Assembly (NCBI GenBank): GCA_963725215.1
Contig: CAVRXQ010000007.1
Span: 186,001-250,000 of the forward strand
Origin: CAVRXQ01 sp963725215
GTDB taxonomy: Bacteria > Actinomycetota > Acidimicrobiia > Acidimicrobiales > Bog-793
DNA: 64,000 nt
Direction of reading: 5' to 3'
The position numbers and the translations under genes are program-made. Below, one piece after another: positions 33,782 through 43,008 of this stretch. Each line of letters starts with the position of its first letter. Positions within the stretch are counted from its first letter, which is position 1. Under the pieces are notes generated by a model, which saw only the letters and a program-made list of their open reading frames with translations, had not been told where the DNA came from and ran no database searches.

Positions 33782-35019
33782 CAGATAAAGCCGATCAGCG
33801 GGTAACGCTTGTCGAGAATCGAGCGCGAATCGATCCCGATCACGTGCTCGAGGACGGTCGCGTAAACAGAGCGAAAGTCGATTTCAAACCGGAGGTTCCC
33901 GTTCTCGTCGAGCTTTGTGAGGCTTGGCTGGTCGCCGTAGAAGCCACCTGTGACCGAGGGACCGATGACGAGGACGTTGTTCGCGGTGCCGTGGTCTGTC
34001 CCGTCGCTACCGTTCGAATCGACGCGGCGTCCGAACTCCGTGTGGATGAGCAGCGTCGTGCCCTCAGCTTGTGGGTAGCCAGCAAGCGATCCGAAGAAGG
34101 CGGTGATCGCGGTGTCGAGCTGGCCGAGGAGCTGGGTCTGGGTGCTCACCTCGCCCGAGTGGGTGTCGTAACCGTTTTGCGTGACGGCGTACGCCTGTGT
34201 CGGCACGCCCCCGCGGATGAGACTGGAGACGATGTCTAGCTGAGTTCCGATATCGCCATCGTCGACGCCTTCTGGAAGAACTGGAGGCGGTTCGCGATCG
34301 AGCGCGGTGGCGAACTTGCGCGCGGTCGAGAGCATCGCCCGTCCGCTCGTTGCGATCTCGTTCACGCTGCTGCCGGCCCCTGGGCGGTGACCTTGGAGCT
34401 GGCGGTAGATCGCCAAGACATCGTGTGAGGCGTCTGGCAGCTGCGCGCTGCCCGACGTCGAGTCCTGGACCGCTGCAGCCTGCGTTTTCTCACCGGACAT
34501 GGCGGGAAGGACGATCGGCCCGACCGAGCAGGCGCGAAGTGAATCGCCGCGCGTCATATCGAGCCAGCGTCCGAGCCAACCAGTCCCTACATCGCCCGAC
34601 GGTGAGGCGGTTTGCCAGATCGCCATCCCCTGGAAATGGCTCAGGCTCGCGTCCGGATACCCGACCCCCCGCACGATTGCCAACCGCCCCGCATCCCAAA
34701 GCTTCTTGAAGCCCGGGACGACCGGGTTGAGGCCCAGGCCGTCGGAGAGAGGGAGCAAGGTGTTCGCATCGACGGCGATGTTCGACCGGGCGTCGTAGTA
34801 GGCCGGGTCCTCGAAGGGCACGACCATGTTGAGGCCGTCGTTGCCGCCGTAGAGCGTGCACAGAACGAGCTTTCGTCCGGTACTTGACTTCGAAGCGGCG
34901 TCCTCTGCCGCGCCCGCGGCTGAGCCCAAGAGCCCTCCGAGCGGCCGCGCCGCGACCCCGGCCGCGGCGAGCGCGAGGGCGCCGGTGAGGAACTCCCTTC
35001 GATCAATACGACGACTCAT
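33781..35019 (-). CDS. DUF1501 family protein (Tat-exported)
   Basis: 412 residues. A twin-arginine signal is clear: RRIDRREFLTGALALAAAG. Family signatures: CTLYGGNDGLNMVVPFEDPAYYDAR, LAIVRGVGYPDASLSHF, HTEFGRRVDSNGSDGTDHG. DUF1501 proteins have a sulfatase/alkaline-phosphatase-like fold and are encoded beside DUF1800 in many bacteria; their function is unknown. ATG 35019 follows GAGGA by 8 bases. Confidence 0.9.
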   Translation of the reverse strand: MSRRIDRREFLTGALALAAAGVAARPLGGLLGSAAGAAEDAASKSSTGRKLVLCTLYGGNDGLNMVVPFEDPAYYDARSNIAVDANTLLPLSDGLGLNPVVPGFKKLWDAGRLAIVRGVGYPDASLSHFQGMAIWQTASPSGDVGTGWLGRWLDMTRGDSLRACSVGPIVLPAMSGEKTQAAAVQDSTSGSAQLPDASHDVLAIYRQLQGHRPGAGSSVNEIATSGRAMLSTARKFATALDREPPPVLPEGVDDGDIGTQLDIVSSLIRGGVPTQAYAVTQNGYDTHSGEVSTQTQLLGQLDTAITAFFGSLAGYPQAEGTTLLIHTEFGRRVDSNGSDGTDHGTANNVLVIGPSVTGGFYGDQPSLTKLDENGNLRFEIDFRSVYATVLEHVIGIDSRSILDKRYPLIGFI

Positions 35020-35026
35020 CACGTCC

Positions 35027-36319
35027 TCAATTCGCCAGTACTTCGGGTGCTGTCAGCGCCAGCATGAGGAGTTGAGGAGGATCGTCACGTACCCGGTTGA
35101 GGACCTCGAAACTCGTGTTCGTCCATGTGTCGACACCGAACATCGCGCCGACGAGGTCGATCCGATCGGCGCTAGACGCCTCCTCGAGAGGCGTGAGGTT
35201 CGCGATCTGCGAGACATTCTGGGCGAAGTCGAGCCGTGTGACGCTCGAGGCGGTCGACAACCAGTAGCTATTGGCGCCCCACCCGCCAACGGTTGGCGGG
35301 TCGAAGAGAATTTGACCGAGGTTCGTGAGAACCCACTGGATGTATCCCGGCCCCCCGAACTTGTGGAACGACTTGGTGCGTAATCCAAGTCCTCGCATGA
35401 TGCCCGCGATCCATTCGGCTGGTTGTTTTACAAGAGCCTGGTGGGACTGCTTCGATCGGAAGTTCGGGTGCATGACGATCGCACGCAGTAAGTCCGTCAT
35501 GCTGAGGTCACGCTGATACGCGCCGGCGAGGTCCGAAACGACGGGGTCGTTGGCAGTGACGGGGTACGCGAGCCATGACCACATGCGAGCGCTCACGAAG
35601 CGCGCGGAAGCAGGAGTGTGGGTGACGATTCGAACGATGTCTTCACCGCTGAGATCTCCGTGATATCCGAGAAACGTCTTGTTGCCGAAATCGTGCGCCC
35701 ACTCGTTGACGACAAACTCGCCGTTGAGCGCGATCGACCATCCGGTGAAGGCGCGCGCGGATTCTTCGACGTCGCGCTGGGTGTAATGCCCGATCCCCAT
35801 GGTGAAGCGCTCCATCAGTTCGCGCGCAAAGTTCTCGTTCGGCGAGCTGTTGACGTCGGTATCGGTATCGAGCCAGATCAGCATCGCGGGATCTTTCGAA
35901 ACGGCGAGCGTTAGGTCCCAGAACGAACCCGGCCCTAGCGTCCTGAAGAGCTCATTTTGGCGATACATGAGCACCGGCAGTCCGACCTTGCTGAATCCGG
36001 TCGGGAACTGTCCGTGCAAGAGGAGCGTCAACTTCTCCCGGAGCGGAGTTGTGGTGGCAGCCATCTTGTCGAGCCACCATCCGATGAGGTTCAGGTATTG
36101 CTTCCACGTGTTGCCGCCGCGGCCTTCGCGGAGTTCCTTGAACGTTGCAAGGTGGGGGACGGGCACGTTCGCTCTGTCCGGTTCTACGAGTCCGGCGAGC
36201 AGGTGCTCCGCCGTCGCCTCGAATCCTGCGCCGACCCCTGCATCGAGCTGCTCGGAACTCCCACCGAAGCCGGCGCGGCGATACAGCAGCCCGATGTCGC
36301 TACGAGTCGAGCTCGTCAC
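35027..36319 (-). CDS. DUF1800 family protein
   Basis: 430 residues. Signatures: LLYRRAGFGGS at the start, REKLTLLLHGQFPTGFSKV, MLIWLDTDTDVNSSPNENFARELMERFTMGIGHYTQRDVEESARAFTGW (the conserved core, split here by position only), and FDPPTVGGWGAN. Usually co-encoded with DUF1501, as here (7-base gap). No signal peptide is visible, although DUF1800 partners are often exported. GTG 36319 is the first gene of the operon that ends with DoxX/Rieske. Confidence 0.9.
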   Translation of the reverse strand: MTSSTRSDIGLLYRRAGFGGSSEQLDAGVGAGFEATAEHLLAGLVEPDRANVPVPHLATFKELREGRGGNTWKQYLNLIGWWLDKMAATTTPLREKLTLLLHGQFPTGFSKVGLPVLMYRQNELFRTLGPGSFWDLTLAVSKDPAMLIWLDTDTDVNSSPNENFARELMERFTMGIGHYTQRDVEESARAFTGWSIALNGEFVVNEWAHDFGNKTFLGYHGDLSGEDIVRIVTHTPASARFVSARMWSWLAYPVTANDPVVSDLAGAYQRDLSMTDLLRAIVMHPNFRSKQSHQALVKQPAEWIAGIMRGLGLRTKSFHKFGGPGYIQWVLTNLGQILFDPPTVGGWGANSYWLSTASSVTRLDFAQNVSQIANLTPLEEASSADRIDLVGAMFGVDTWTNTSFEVLNRVRDDPPQLLMLALTAPEVLAN

Positions 36320-36572
36320 CTCGTCGCTCCCGCTGTGGCCACTCTCGGATTCCCCTTCGTGGCGTCCCGAATCCCCAGGTCGATGGCGTCACGTCGTCCA
36401 CGAAGCGGAGCGCGCGATTAGCGCTTTCTGTGGTCAATTACGACAGAGAGTGGTGAGTTCTTGAGTACTCGCCCACGAATTGTGGCGACGTGCATCCGGT
36501 CGTCTGCAAGGACCGGTGATACCGAGCGGACATCGAGGATGCATCCCACTTGTACAGCGGAGCAGACCTGCG

Positions 36573-36586
36573 TACTATACCGAGTA
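36573..36586. promoter_or_regulatory. Possible PadR operator
   Basis: TACT-ATACCG-AGTA is an inverted repeat 23 bases before the PadR start and overlaps a TACTAT/TATACC -10-like box. PadR repressors bind similar A/T-flanked dyads and usually control themselves, so autoregulation of the padR-ABC operon is likely. Confidence 0.4.
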
Positions 36587-36608
36587 TGCATCTTGAGGAA
36601 TGGGTCCG

Positions 36609-37187
36609 ATGAGCGTCCGGCATGCCCTGCTCGGGCTGTTGAGTGAGCAGCCGAAATACGGCCACCAACTGCGCCAGGAGTTTGAAGACAGAACTGGGGA
36701 CGTATGGCCGCTCAATGTCGGCCAGGTGTACACGACGTTGCAGCGCCTCGAGCGCGATGGCCTGATCGAGTCCGACGAGGCCGATTCCGAGGGGCCACAG
36801 AAGCGTTTCAGAATCACAGCCGCCGGCGCGGAAGAGCTCGCGCAATGGCTGAACACACCCATCGACCTCACGGTGCCGCCGCGCGACGAACTGGTGATCA
36901 AAGTGCTCGTCGCCCTTGAGCTGCCAAACGTCGACGTTCGAAAGGTGCTTCAGGTGCATCGGCGGTATCTCATCGAGTTGATGCAGCAATGGACACGGCT
37001 GAAGGAAGACGAAGGGCAATACGACCTTCCGCTCGCGCTCGTCGTCGACGCGGAGTTGTTCCGCCTGGACTCGGTCGTTCGCTGGCTCGATGCGGTCGAC
37101 GGCCGGATGAAGCGGATGTCGGTGGAACCGCGTGCCGCGGGCGCGGAAATCCCAATTTTGAGACGGAGATTGGCGGTACGCAGATGA
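36609..37187 (+). CDS. PadR-family transcriptional regulator
   Basis: 192 residues. N-terminal winged helix: RHALLGLLSEQPKYGHQLRQ, NVGQVYTTLQRLERDGLIES, FRITAAGAEEL; C-terminal dimerisation helix (KVLQVHRRYLIELMQQWTRL). ATG 36609 is preferred over ATG 36600 because GAGGAA lies 9 bases upstream. It overlaps the ABC ATPase start by 4 bases (ATGA), so it is the first gene of the transporter operon and probably a ligand-responsive repressor of it. Confidence 0.93.
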   Translation: MSVRHALLGLLSEQPKYGHQLRQEFEDRTGDVWPLNVGQVYTTLQRLERDGLIESDEADSEGPQKRFRITAAGAEELAQWLNTPIDLTVPPRDELVIKVLVALELPNVDVRKVLQVHRRYLIELMQQWTRLKEDEGQYDLPLALVVDAELFRLDSVVRWLDAVDGRMKRMSVEPRAAGAEIPILRRRLAVRR

Positions 37188-37906
37188 GCCTGCTCGAACT
37201 TCACGATGTATCGAAGACCTACGGTGCCGGTCCGACCGAAGTGCACGCGGTCGCGGATATCAACCTGGAGGTCGATCGCGGTTCCCTCGTCGCGATCATG
37301 GGCCCGAGCGGTTCGGGAAAATCGACGCTGCTCACGATCGCCGGGAGTCTGGAAGAACCGACGAGCGGAGAAGTTTTCATCGATGGCGCGTCGTTGCAGA
37401 AGATGTCACACAACGACAAGGCGAGGTTGCGGCGCCGAACTGTCGGCTACGTCTTTCAGGAGTTCAACCTCCTCGCCGGACTCACCGCGGCTGAGAACGT
37501 CTCCCTGCCCCTCGAACTCGACGGCATCGGCGCGAAAAAGGCGCGAGCTGCGGGCATCGCGGTGCTTGAGGAGCTCGGTCTTGCCGATCGGGCGAGCCGC
37601 TACCCCGACGAGCTCTCAGGAGGCGAGCGCCAGCGCGTCGCGATTGCAAGGGCGGTGATCGGCGGACGTCATCTGCTGCTCGCGGACGAGCCGTCGGGAG
37701 CGCTTGACCAGGCGAACAGCGAAGCGGTGATGCGGATGCTTCTCACCGCGTGCAAGAACGGCGTCGCGGCAGTGATCGTTACCCACGACGCGCAGCTCGC
37801 GTCGTGGGCCGACCGCGTGGTGTTCTTGCGCGACGGGCGCATCGTCGACCACACGATCCAGCCGCCCACTCCCGAGTCCCTCCTTCAATCCGCGCCGCAG
37901 CGATGA
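37184..37906 (+). CDS. ABC transporter ATPase (MacB/LolD type)
   Basis: 240 residues. Walker A GPSGSGKST, Q-loop VFQEFNLLAGLTAAEN, signature LSGGERQRVAIARA, Walker B LLLADEPSGALD, switch His VTHD. Typical of ATPases that serve FtsX-type permeases, and the following gene is one. Overlaps both neighbours by 4 bases. Confidence 0.95.
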   Translation: MSLLELHDVSKTYGAGPTEVHAVADINLEVDRGSLVAIMGPSGSGKSTLLTIAGSLEEPTSGEVFIDGASLQKMSHNDKARLRRRTVGYVFQEFNLLAGLTAAENVSLPLELDGIGAKKARAAGIAVLEELGLADRASRYPDELSGGERQRVAIARAVIGGRHLLLADEPSGALDQANSEAVMRMLLTACKNGVAAVIVTHDAQLASWADRVVFLRDGRIVDHTIQPPTPESLLQSAPQR

Positions 37907-40443
37907 CGACGGCCGACTCCGTCGCGTCCGACCTTCACGGCGCTCGCGACGGAGGGGTCGCGGCGCGGCGTGCCGTCATGCGCTGGGCGTGGCGGTTGTT
38001 CCGACGCGAGTGGCGGCAACAACTCCTCGTCCTCGCGCTCATCGTCGTTGCCGTCGCGGCGCTCTTTGTTGCCGCGGCGGTGGCGACGAACAACCCGACA
38101 CCAGCGAACGTGGGATTTGGCAAGGCGAAGGACGTCATGTCGTTCCAGGGGCCGGTACCGAGCTTGGCGGCGAAGGTTGCCGCGCTCGAACATCGTTTCG
38201 GACGGGTGCAAGTCGTCGAGAACGAGACCATGACGATTCCCGCTTCGACTGAGACGTACCAATTGCGCGCCGAAAGTTCACACGGAGTGTTCAGCGGGCC
38301 GCTCCTGTCGCTCGTCTCTGGCCGTTATCCCTCGACGCCCGCCGAAATTGCGGTGACGAAAGGTGTCGCGTCGGCGTTCGGTCTTCGGATCGGGTCGACC
38401 TGGACCGAGGCCGGGATCGCACGACGCGTCGTCGGAATCGTCGAGGATCCTCTCGAAACCCTCGACGAGTTCGCGCTCGTCGTGCCGGGTCAAGTTCACT
38501 CACCGAGCGACGTCGAACTTCTCTTTGACGCCCGGGGCGTCGTTCCCTCGAAGATCGGGGCGAACGTGCAAAGCCTTTCGCAGGTTGAGTCGCACAACGC
38601 GATTAACCCCGAGACGATCATCGCGATGGTCGCGGTGCTCGGGATGGTGCTTATCGCCCTCGTCTCGGTCGGCGGTTTCACGGTGCTCGCGCAGCGTCGC
38701 CTTCGGTCGCTCGGCTTGCTCGCGGCAACCGGTGCGACGACGAAGAACGTGGGGCTCGTCGTGAAGACGAACGGTGCGATCGTCGGCGTCGTCGGAACGG
38801 TCGTCGGCGCCGTGCTCGGACTCGTCGTGTGGCTGATCTACCGCCCCACGATCGAGGGGACCGCGCACCACGTGATCGGCACGTTCCAACTTCCCTGGAT
38901 CGTGATCCTCCCCGCGATGGGACTCGCCGTCGTCGCGACGTATCTCGCCGCGCGTCGCCCGGCAAGAACCGTCGCCACGGTGCCGGTGCACGCGGCACTC
39001 TCGGGCCGCCCGTTGCCGCCGAGGAAGGTCCGCTGGTCGGTCGTGCCGGGCGTTGTCTTCTTGGTCGTCGCGTTCGTCTTGCTGTCGTTCTCCAGCGTTT
39101 CCGCCGGTGCTGCGCCGAACACGCCTTTTCTCGTCTTCGGTCTGATCGCGCTCATTCCCGCGGTGATCCTGCTCGCGCCGTTCTGCCTCGCGTTGGCCGC
39201 GCGCGCGGGACGTCTCATGCCGATCGGCCCTCGGCTCGCGCTGCGCGACCTGTATCGCTACCGCGCACGGTCGGGGTCGGCGATGGCCGCGATAAGCGTG
39301 GCAATTCTCGCCGCGGTCGTCACCGCTGCGGCCGCGTCGCTGCGCTACGGCCAATACCTCGACTACGCGGGTCCGAACCTGGCGTCAAACCAGATCGTCG
39401 TCTACACGCCTCCGCCCGGGGGCACGCCACTTTATGGTCCGAAAGGACAATCCACCGCGCCGAAGCCACCGCCGATGGCGACACTCGATGCGAAAGTCCA
39501 TGAGATCGCGACGGCGCTCGGTGCGAAGTCGACTCTCGGGCTGCTCCAGACGAACGCGAACCTGCAGCGCGACGCGGCTGGGCGGAACTGGTCCGGCGCG
39601 ATCTACGTCGCATCCCCCCAACTGCTGCGCGCGTTTGGGATCAGGGCGTCGACGGTCGACCCGGACGCCGACGTCTTGACGTGGAGGCCCGGGATAGCCG
39701 GTTTGTCCAGGATGGCGTTGTCCTTTGGCAATGGGGGCAATGGCGGCGGTGGGGGAGGGGGTGGTGGCGGATCTCCGAACGGTTTCAATGCGTTCCCGTG
39801 TCCGAAGAGCTCGTGCATTTGGAACCCGAAGATCCAATACGTCGGATCGCTCCCCGCGGGGACGTCGGCGCCGAACACCGTGTTCACGGAGCACGCGATC
39901 CGATCGCTCCACCTGCAGACCTCCCTCGCCGGTTGGTTCATCGTCACAAACCATCCCCCCACGGCCGCGCAGATCCGCAACGCCCGCTCCATCGCCGCAG
40001 AGGTCTCCGGAATGAGCATCGAGACGAAGTCGAGCGCGCCCCCGGGCTCCGAAGTCGTCGATCTCGCGACGGTATTCGGGATCGCGCTCGCGCTCGCCAT
40101 CCTCGCGATGAGCATCGGCCTCATCCGCAGCGAGACCTCAGGCGACCTCCGCACGCTCGCCGCGACGGGAGCGAGCGGATGGACGCGTCGAACGATCGCT
40201 GCCGCGACGGCCGGGGCGCTCGGATTCTTCGGGGCGGTACTCGGCACCTTCGGGGCGTACCTGGGACTCGTCGCGTTTGTGCGGTCGAACATCCAGAACG
40301 GCGGCGAGTCCGGATTGTTCAGCACGGTGCCGGTGAACAACTTGCTCGAGATCCTCGTCGCGATGCCGATCGCGGCGGCGATCGTCGCCTGGCTGCTCGC
40401 GGGGCGCGAACCTGCCGTCATCGCGCGTCAGGCGATCGAGTGA
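37903..40443 (+). CDS. FtsX-like ABC transporter permease
   Basis: 846 residues. One N-terminal helix (LLVLALIVVAVAALFVAAAVA), a large outer domain, a first FtsX core (about residues 245-360, RLRSLGLLAATGATTKNVGL), further helices, a second outer domain and a C-terminal FtsX core (TSGDLRTLAATGASGWTRRT). A run of glycines (G-rich, about 39725-39775) makes a flexible loop in the second outer domain. Together with the ATPase it forms a MacB-like mechanotransmission or export system; PadR control suggests response to a toxic compound. ATG 37903 overlaps the ATPase stop. Confidence 0.92.
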   Translation: MTTADSVASDLHGARDGGVAARRAVMRWAWRLFRREWRQQLLVLALIVVAVAALFVAAAVATNNPTPANVGFGKAKDVMSFQGPVPSLAAKVAALEHRFGRVQVVENETMTIPASTETYQLRAESSHGVFSGPLLSLVSGRYPSTPAEIAVTKGVASAFGLRIGSTWTEAGIARRVVGIVEDPLETLDEFALVVPGQVHSPSDVELLFDARGVVPSKIGANVQSLSQVESHNAINPETIIAMVAVLGMVLIALVSVGGFTVLAQRRLRSLGLLAATGATTKNVGLVVKTNGAIVGVVGTVVGAVLGLVVWLIYRPTIEGTAHHVIGTFQLPWIVILPAMGLAVVATYLAARRPARTVATVPVHAALSGRPLPPRKVRWSVVPGVVFLVVAFVLLSFSSVSAGAAPNTPFLVFGLIALIPAVILLAPFCLALAARAGRLMPIGPRLALRDLYRYRARSGSAMAAISVAILAAVVTAAAASLRYGQYLDYAGPNLASNQIVVYTPPPGGTPLYGPKGQSTAPKPPPMATLDAKVHEIATALGAKSTLGLLQTNANLQRDAAGRNWSGAIYVASPQLLRAFGIRASTVDPDADVLTWRPGIAGLSRMALSFGNGGNGGGGGGGGGGSPNGFNAFPCPKSSCIWNPKIQYVGSLPAGTSAPNTVFTEHAIRSLHLQTSLAGWFIVTNHPPTAAQIRNARSIAAEVSGMSIETKSSAPPGSEVVDLATVFGIALALAILAMSIGLIRSETSGDLRTLAATGASGWTRRTIAAATAGALGFFGAVLGTFGAYLGLVAFVRSNIQNGGESGLFSTVPVNNLLEILVAMPIAAAIVAWLLAGREPAVIARQAIE

Positions 40444-40547
40444 CCCATACCGGCACCACGCCTCTCACCCGACGCCTGGGACGCCGCGGGTTGATCGATC
40501 CTGCCGCCACCGAGGCTCGACTCGCTCATCAGCTAGCACGAAGATGA
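40440..40547 (+). CDS. 35-residue ORF locked between permease and lipoprotein
   Basis: GTG 40440 overlaps the permease stop (GTGA), and its own TGA overlaps the ATG of the lipoprotein gene (ATGA at 40544). The peptide begins MTHTGTTPLTRRLGRRGLID and is basic, with no membrane helix. Two perfect 4-base overlaps in a 35-codon frame are what one expects of a translated coupling cistron. Function unknown. Confidence 0.5.
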   Translation: MTHTGTTPLTRRLGRRGLIDPAATEARLAHQLARR

Positions 40548-41137
40548 AACTCGGCGGCTCCGGGCGCGGGCGGCCGCTGCTCGTTGCCCCCGCTGTCGTC
40601 ATTGGTCTCGCCCTCGCCACCGCCGCTTGCGGGGGCGGCGGTTCACCCGGCGTCGCGAGCCTCGGAGCGACCACGACCACGGTGCCGGCCGCGACCACTA
40701 GCGGCCCGTCCTCCGGGGGGCTCGTCGAGTACGCCAGATGCATGCGCTCGCACGGCATCTTGAGCTTCCCCGAGCCCGCTTCCCTTGGGACATCGAGTGC
40801 CATTAAAGCGTTCAAGGTTCAGATCTCGGCGGGTGAGGCCTCCTCACCAACGTTTCACGCCGCGCAACGGGCCTGTGCGAAGTACGCCCCACAGGAGACT
40901 TCCCCCCCGCAGCTCACCACCAAGGACCAGGCCGACTACCTGAAGGCGGCCGCCTGCATGCGTAACCACGGCATCGTGGGTTTCCCCGACCCGGTCTTCT
41001 CGAATGGCCAAGTCGACTTCCCAATCCCCAAGGGCATCAACCCCAACTCGACTCAGTTCCGCCGGGCGAGGGAGATCTGCGAGATGCTGATACCCGCCGG
41101 CCTGCCCTACAGCAAGCAGGCCGAGGGCGGCCAGTAG
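40544..41137 (+). CDS. Lipoprotein with two CMR-x-HGI repeats
   Basis: 197 residues. Signal peptide with lipobox: VIGLALATAAC followed by GGGGSPG, so Cys29 should be lipidated. A Thr/Ser/Pro linker follows, then two related repeats: YARCMRSHGILSFPEP...ACAKYAP and AACMRNHGIVGFPDP...ICEMLIP. Proteins with this repeat are known from actinobacteria beside ABC or efflux genes, but the role is unknown. Tightly coupled to the permease through the 35-codon ORF. Confidence 0.75.
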   Translation: MKLGGSGRGRPLLVAPAVVIGLALATAACGGGGSPGVASLGATTTTVPAATTSGPSSGGLVEYARCMRSHGILSFPEPASLGTSSAIKAFKVQISAGEASSPTFHAAQRACAKYAPQETSPPQLTTKDQADYLKAAACMRNHGIVGFPDPVFSNGQVDFPIPKGINPNSTQFRRAREICEMLIPAGLPYSKQAEGGQ

Positions 41138-41168
41138 CCGTGAACTGCCTCACTAGCCACGGTGCCGC

Positions 41169-42521
41169 ATGACGCGTCGAACCCACCTCGTCGCCGCCGG
41201 TGCCGCGGCTCTCTTTATCGTCGCAGCCACCACGCTCGCCGCGGCCGGCGCATCGAGCCTCCGGAGACCACAGGCGGGGCCGACGAGCGGGACCGCCGAC
41301 TGCGATTCGGTAACCGCTTGCTCCACGCCCCAGCAGCTCGAGGTCGCCTACGGCATCCAGCCACTCCTCCAGCGCGGGATCGACGGCCGTGGCGAGACCG
41401 TCGTGCTGCCCGAGCTTGCCGAGTCGCAGCTTTCGCCGCCAGTGGTCACCGACCTGCGCCAGGACTTCGTCGCCTTCGACCATCTGTTCCACCTGCCGGC
41501 GCCTGACCTGCGGGTCGTGAGCACCTTCGCCGGGCCAAAGGACCCCTGGCTGGCGTATGGGGAGGAGGTCTTGGACGCCGAGGTGGTCCACGCGATCGCT
41601 CCTCGTGCCGCGCTTACCATCGTCTTGGTCAAAGGGAACTCCCTCGACAGCACCGACCAGGCGGTGTCGGCCTCGGTCGCCGCCTTGCGGGTAGGCGCTT
41701 CGGAGGGGGGCATCATCTCCCTCAGCGCGGCCGGCCAGATCGGCGGCGAGCATTGCATCGACAATGCCCAGCTCGCCCAGCTGAACGCCGCGCTCCAAAC
41801 CGATGCCGACCACCACGTGACCGTCGTCGCAGCCTCGGGCGACACCGGCGCGGCGGGCGAACCGTGCGCCCTCATCGACGCCCTCAGCGGCGGCATTCCG
41901 AGCAGCTTCACCCCGAGAAAGGAAGTCGGCCTCGTCGCCTCCGACCCGCTCGTCCTCAGCGCCGGGGGCACGACGATCGACGCGAGCCAAAAGACCGGAG
42001 CCTGGATCGGAGAGACCGCCTGGGGCCTTCCCAACGGCAGCCCCGGCACCGGCTTCCAGGCATCGGGCGGAGGGTTCAGCGATCTCTTCCGCCGGCCCTC
42101 CTACCAGAACAGCGTGGCGGGCATCGGCGCCTTCCGTGGCGTGCCCGATGTAGCTGCCGAGGCCAACCCCAACACCGGTTTTCCTGTCGTCACGAGCAAT
42201 GCCGACGGTGGTTACACGATCAGCGTGCACGGCGGCACGAGCGCCAGCGCGCCTACCTGGGCCGGGATCATCGCCCTCACCGACCAGTACGCGAAGCGCC
42301 ACCTCGGCTTCGTCAACCCAGCGATCTACCAGATCGCCCGCAGTCCCCACTACCACCAGGCCTTCCACGACATCACCGCCGGTCCCGCCAACACCGCCGA
42401 GTTTCCCCGCGGGACGATCACCGGTTACCGAGCCGGGCCGGGCTGGGACCCGGTCACCGGCTGGGGCAGCCCGAACGCCGAGGTGCTCGCGCCGCTGCTC
42501 GCTCGCTACGCAAACAGCTGA
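41169..42521 (+). CDS. Secreted sedolisin-type serine-carboxyl peptidase (S53)
   Basis: 450 residues with a signal peptide (HLVAAGAAALFIVAATTLAAAGA). Catalytic elements of sedolisins are all present: Glu132 and Asp136 in YGEEVLDAE, oxyanion Asp in ASGDTGA, and Ser358 in GGTSASAP. The calcium-binding end is also present (DITAG, GWDPVTGWGSPN). S53 enzymes are acid proteases, consistent with an acidic habitat. The long pro-kumamolisin propeptide is missing or very short, which is unusual. Starts 31 bases after the lipoprotein, so probably in the same operon. Confidence 0.93.
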   Translation: MTRRTHLVAAGAAALFIVAATTLAAAGASSLRRPQAGPTSGTADCDSVTACSTPQQLEVAYGIQPLLQRGIDGRGETVVLPELAESQLSPPVVTDLRQDFVAFDHLFHLPAPDLRVVSTFAGPKDPWLAYGEEVLDAEVVHAIAPRAALTIVLVKGNSLDSTDQAVSASVAALRVGASEGGIISLSAAGQIGGEHCIDNAQLAQLNAALQTDADHHVTVVAASGDTGAAGEPCALIDALSGGIPSSFTPRKEVGLVASDPLVLSAGGTTIDASQKTGAWIGETAWGLPNGSPGTGFQASGGGFSDLFRRPSYQNSVAGIGAFRGVPDVAAEANPNTGFPVVTSNADGGYTISVHGGTSASAPTWAGIIALTDQYAKRHLGFVNPAIYQIARSPHYHQAFHDITAGPANTAEFPRGTITGYRAGPGWDPVTGWGSPNAEVLAPLLARYANS

Positions 42522-42585
42522 CGAAGCGAGGGATCGGTGAAGCGGCGGTTCGTCGTCCCTGTGGTGACGAGACGCGATCGCCCGA

Positions 42586-43008
42586 TCAGTCGCTCTCGGC
42601 GACGAGTTCGTCCGCGAGCGCGCGAACCCTGCGGTCGATCTCATCGCGGATGACCCGCACTTCGTCGAGGGATCTGCCCGCCGGATCGTCGAGTTCCCAG
42701 TCGAGGTAGCGCGTGCCCGGGAACACCGGGCACGCATCGCCGCAACCCATCGTGACGACAACGTCTGACACCTCGACGGCGGCCGTGTTGAGGCCCTTGG
42801 GCACCTCGGCGCTTATGTCGATGCCGATCTCAGCCATGGCTGCGACGACGGTGGGGTTGATCTCATCGGCTGGCGTTGATCCGGCGCTACGTACCGTGAT
42901 GCGCCCGTTCGCGTACCGCTCGAGGAGCGCGGCGGCCATCTGAGAGCGCCCGGCATTGTGGACACAGACGAAAAGCACCTGCGGAGTTCGCGCTTCGCTC
43001 GTCGTCAT
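42586..43008 (-). CDS. arsC: Arsenate reductase (low-molecular-weight phosphatase fold)
   Basis: 140 residues. Phosphatase P-loop CVHNAGRS near the N terminus; VVTMGCGDACPVFPG supplies the second cysteines, and YLDWELDDPAG is typical of the thioredoxin- or mycothiol-linked ArsC class. Reduces arsenate to arsenite. ATG 43008 overlaps the arsR stop by 4 bases. Confidence 0.93.
   Translation of the reverse strand: MTTSEARTPQVLFVCVHNAGRSQMAAALLERYANGRITVRSAGSTPADEINPTVVAAMAEIGIDISAEVPKGLNTAAVEVSDVVVTMGCGDACPVFPGTRYLDWELDDPAGRSLDEVRVIRDEIDRRVRALADELVAESD

Noticed and set aside
39725..39775. Glycine-coding run in the permease as a frameshift or assembly artefact
   Set aside because: The frame continues correctly into conserved FtsX sequence on both sides, so it is a low-complexity loop.
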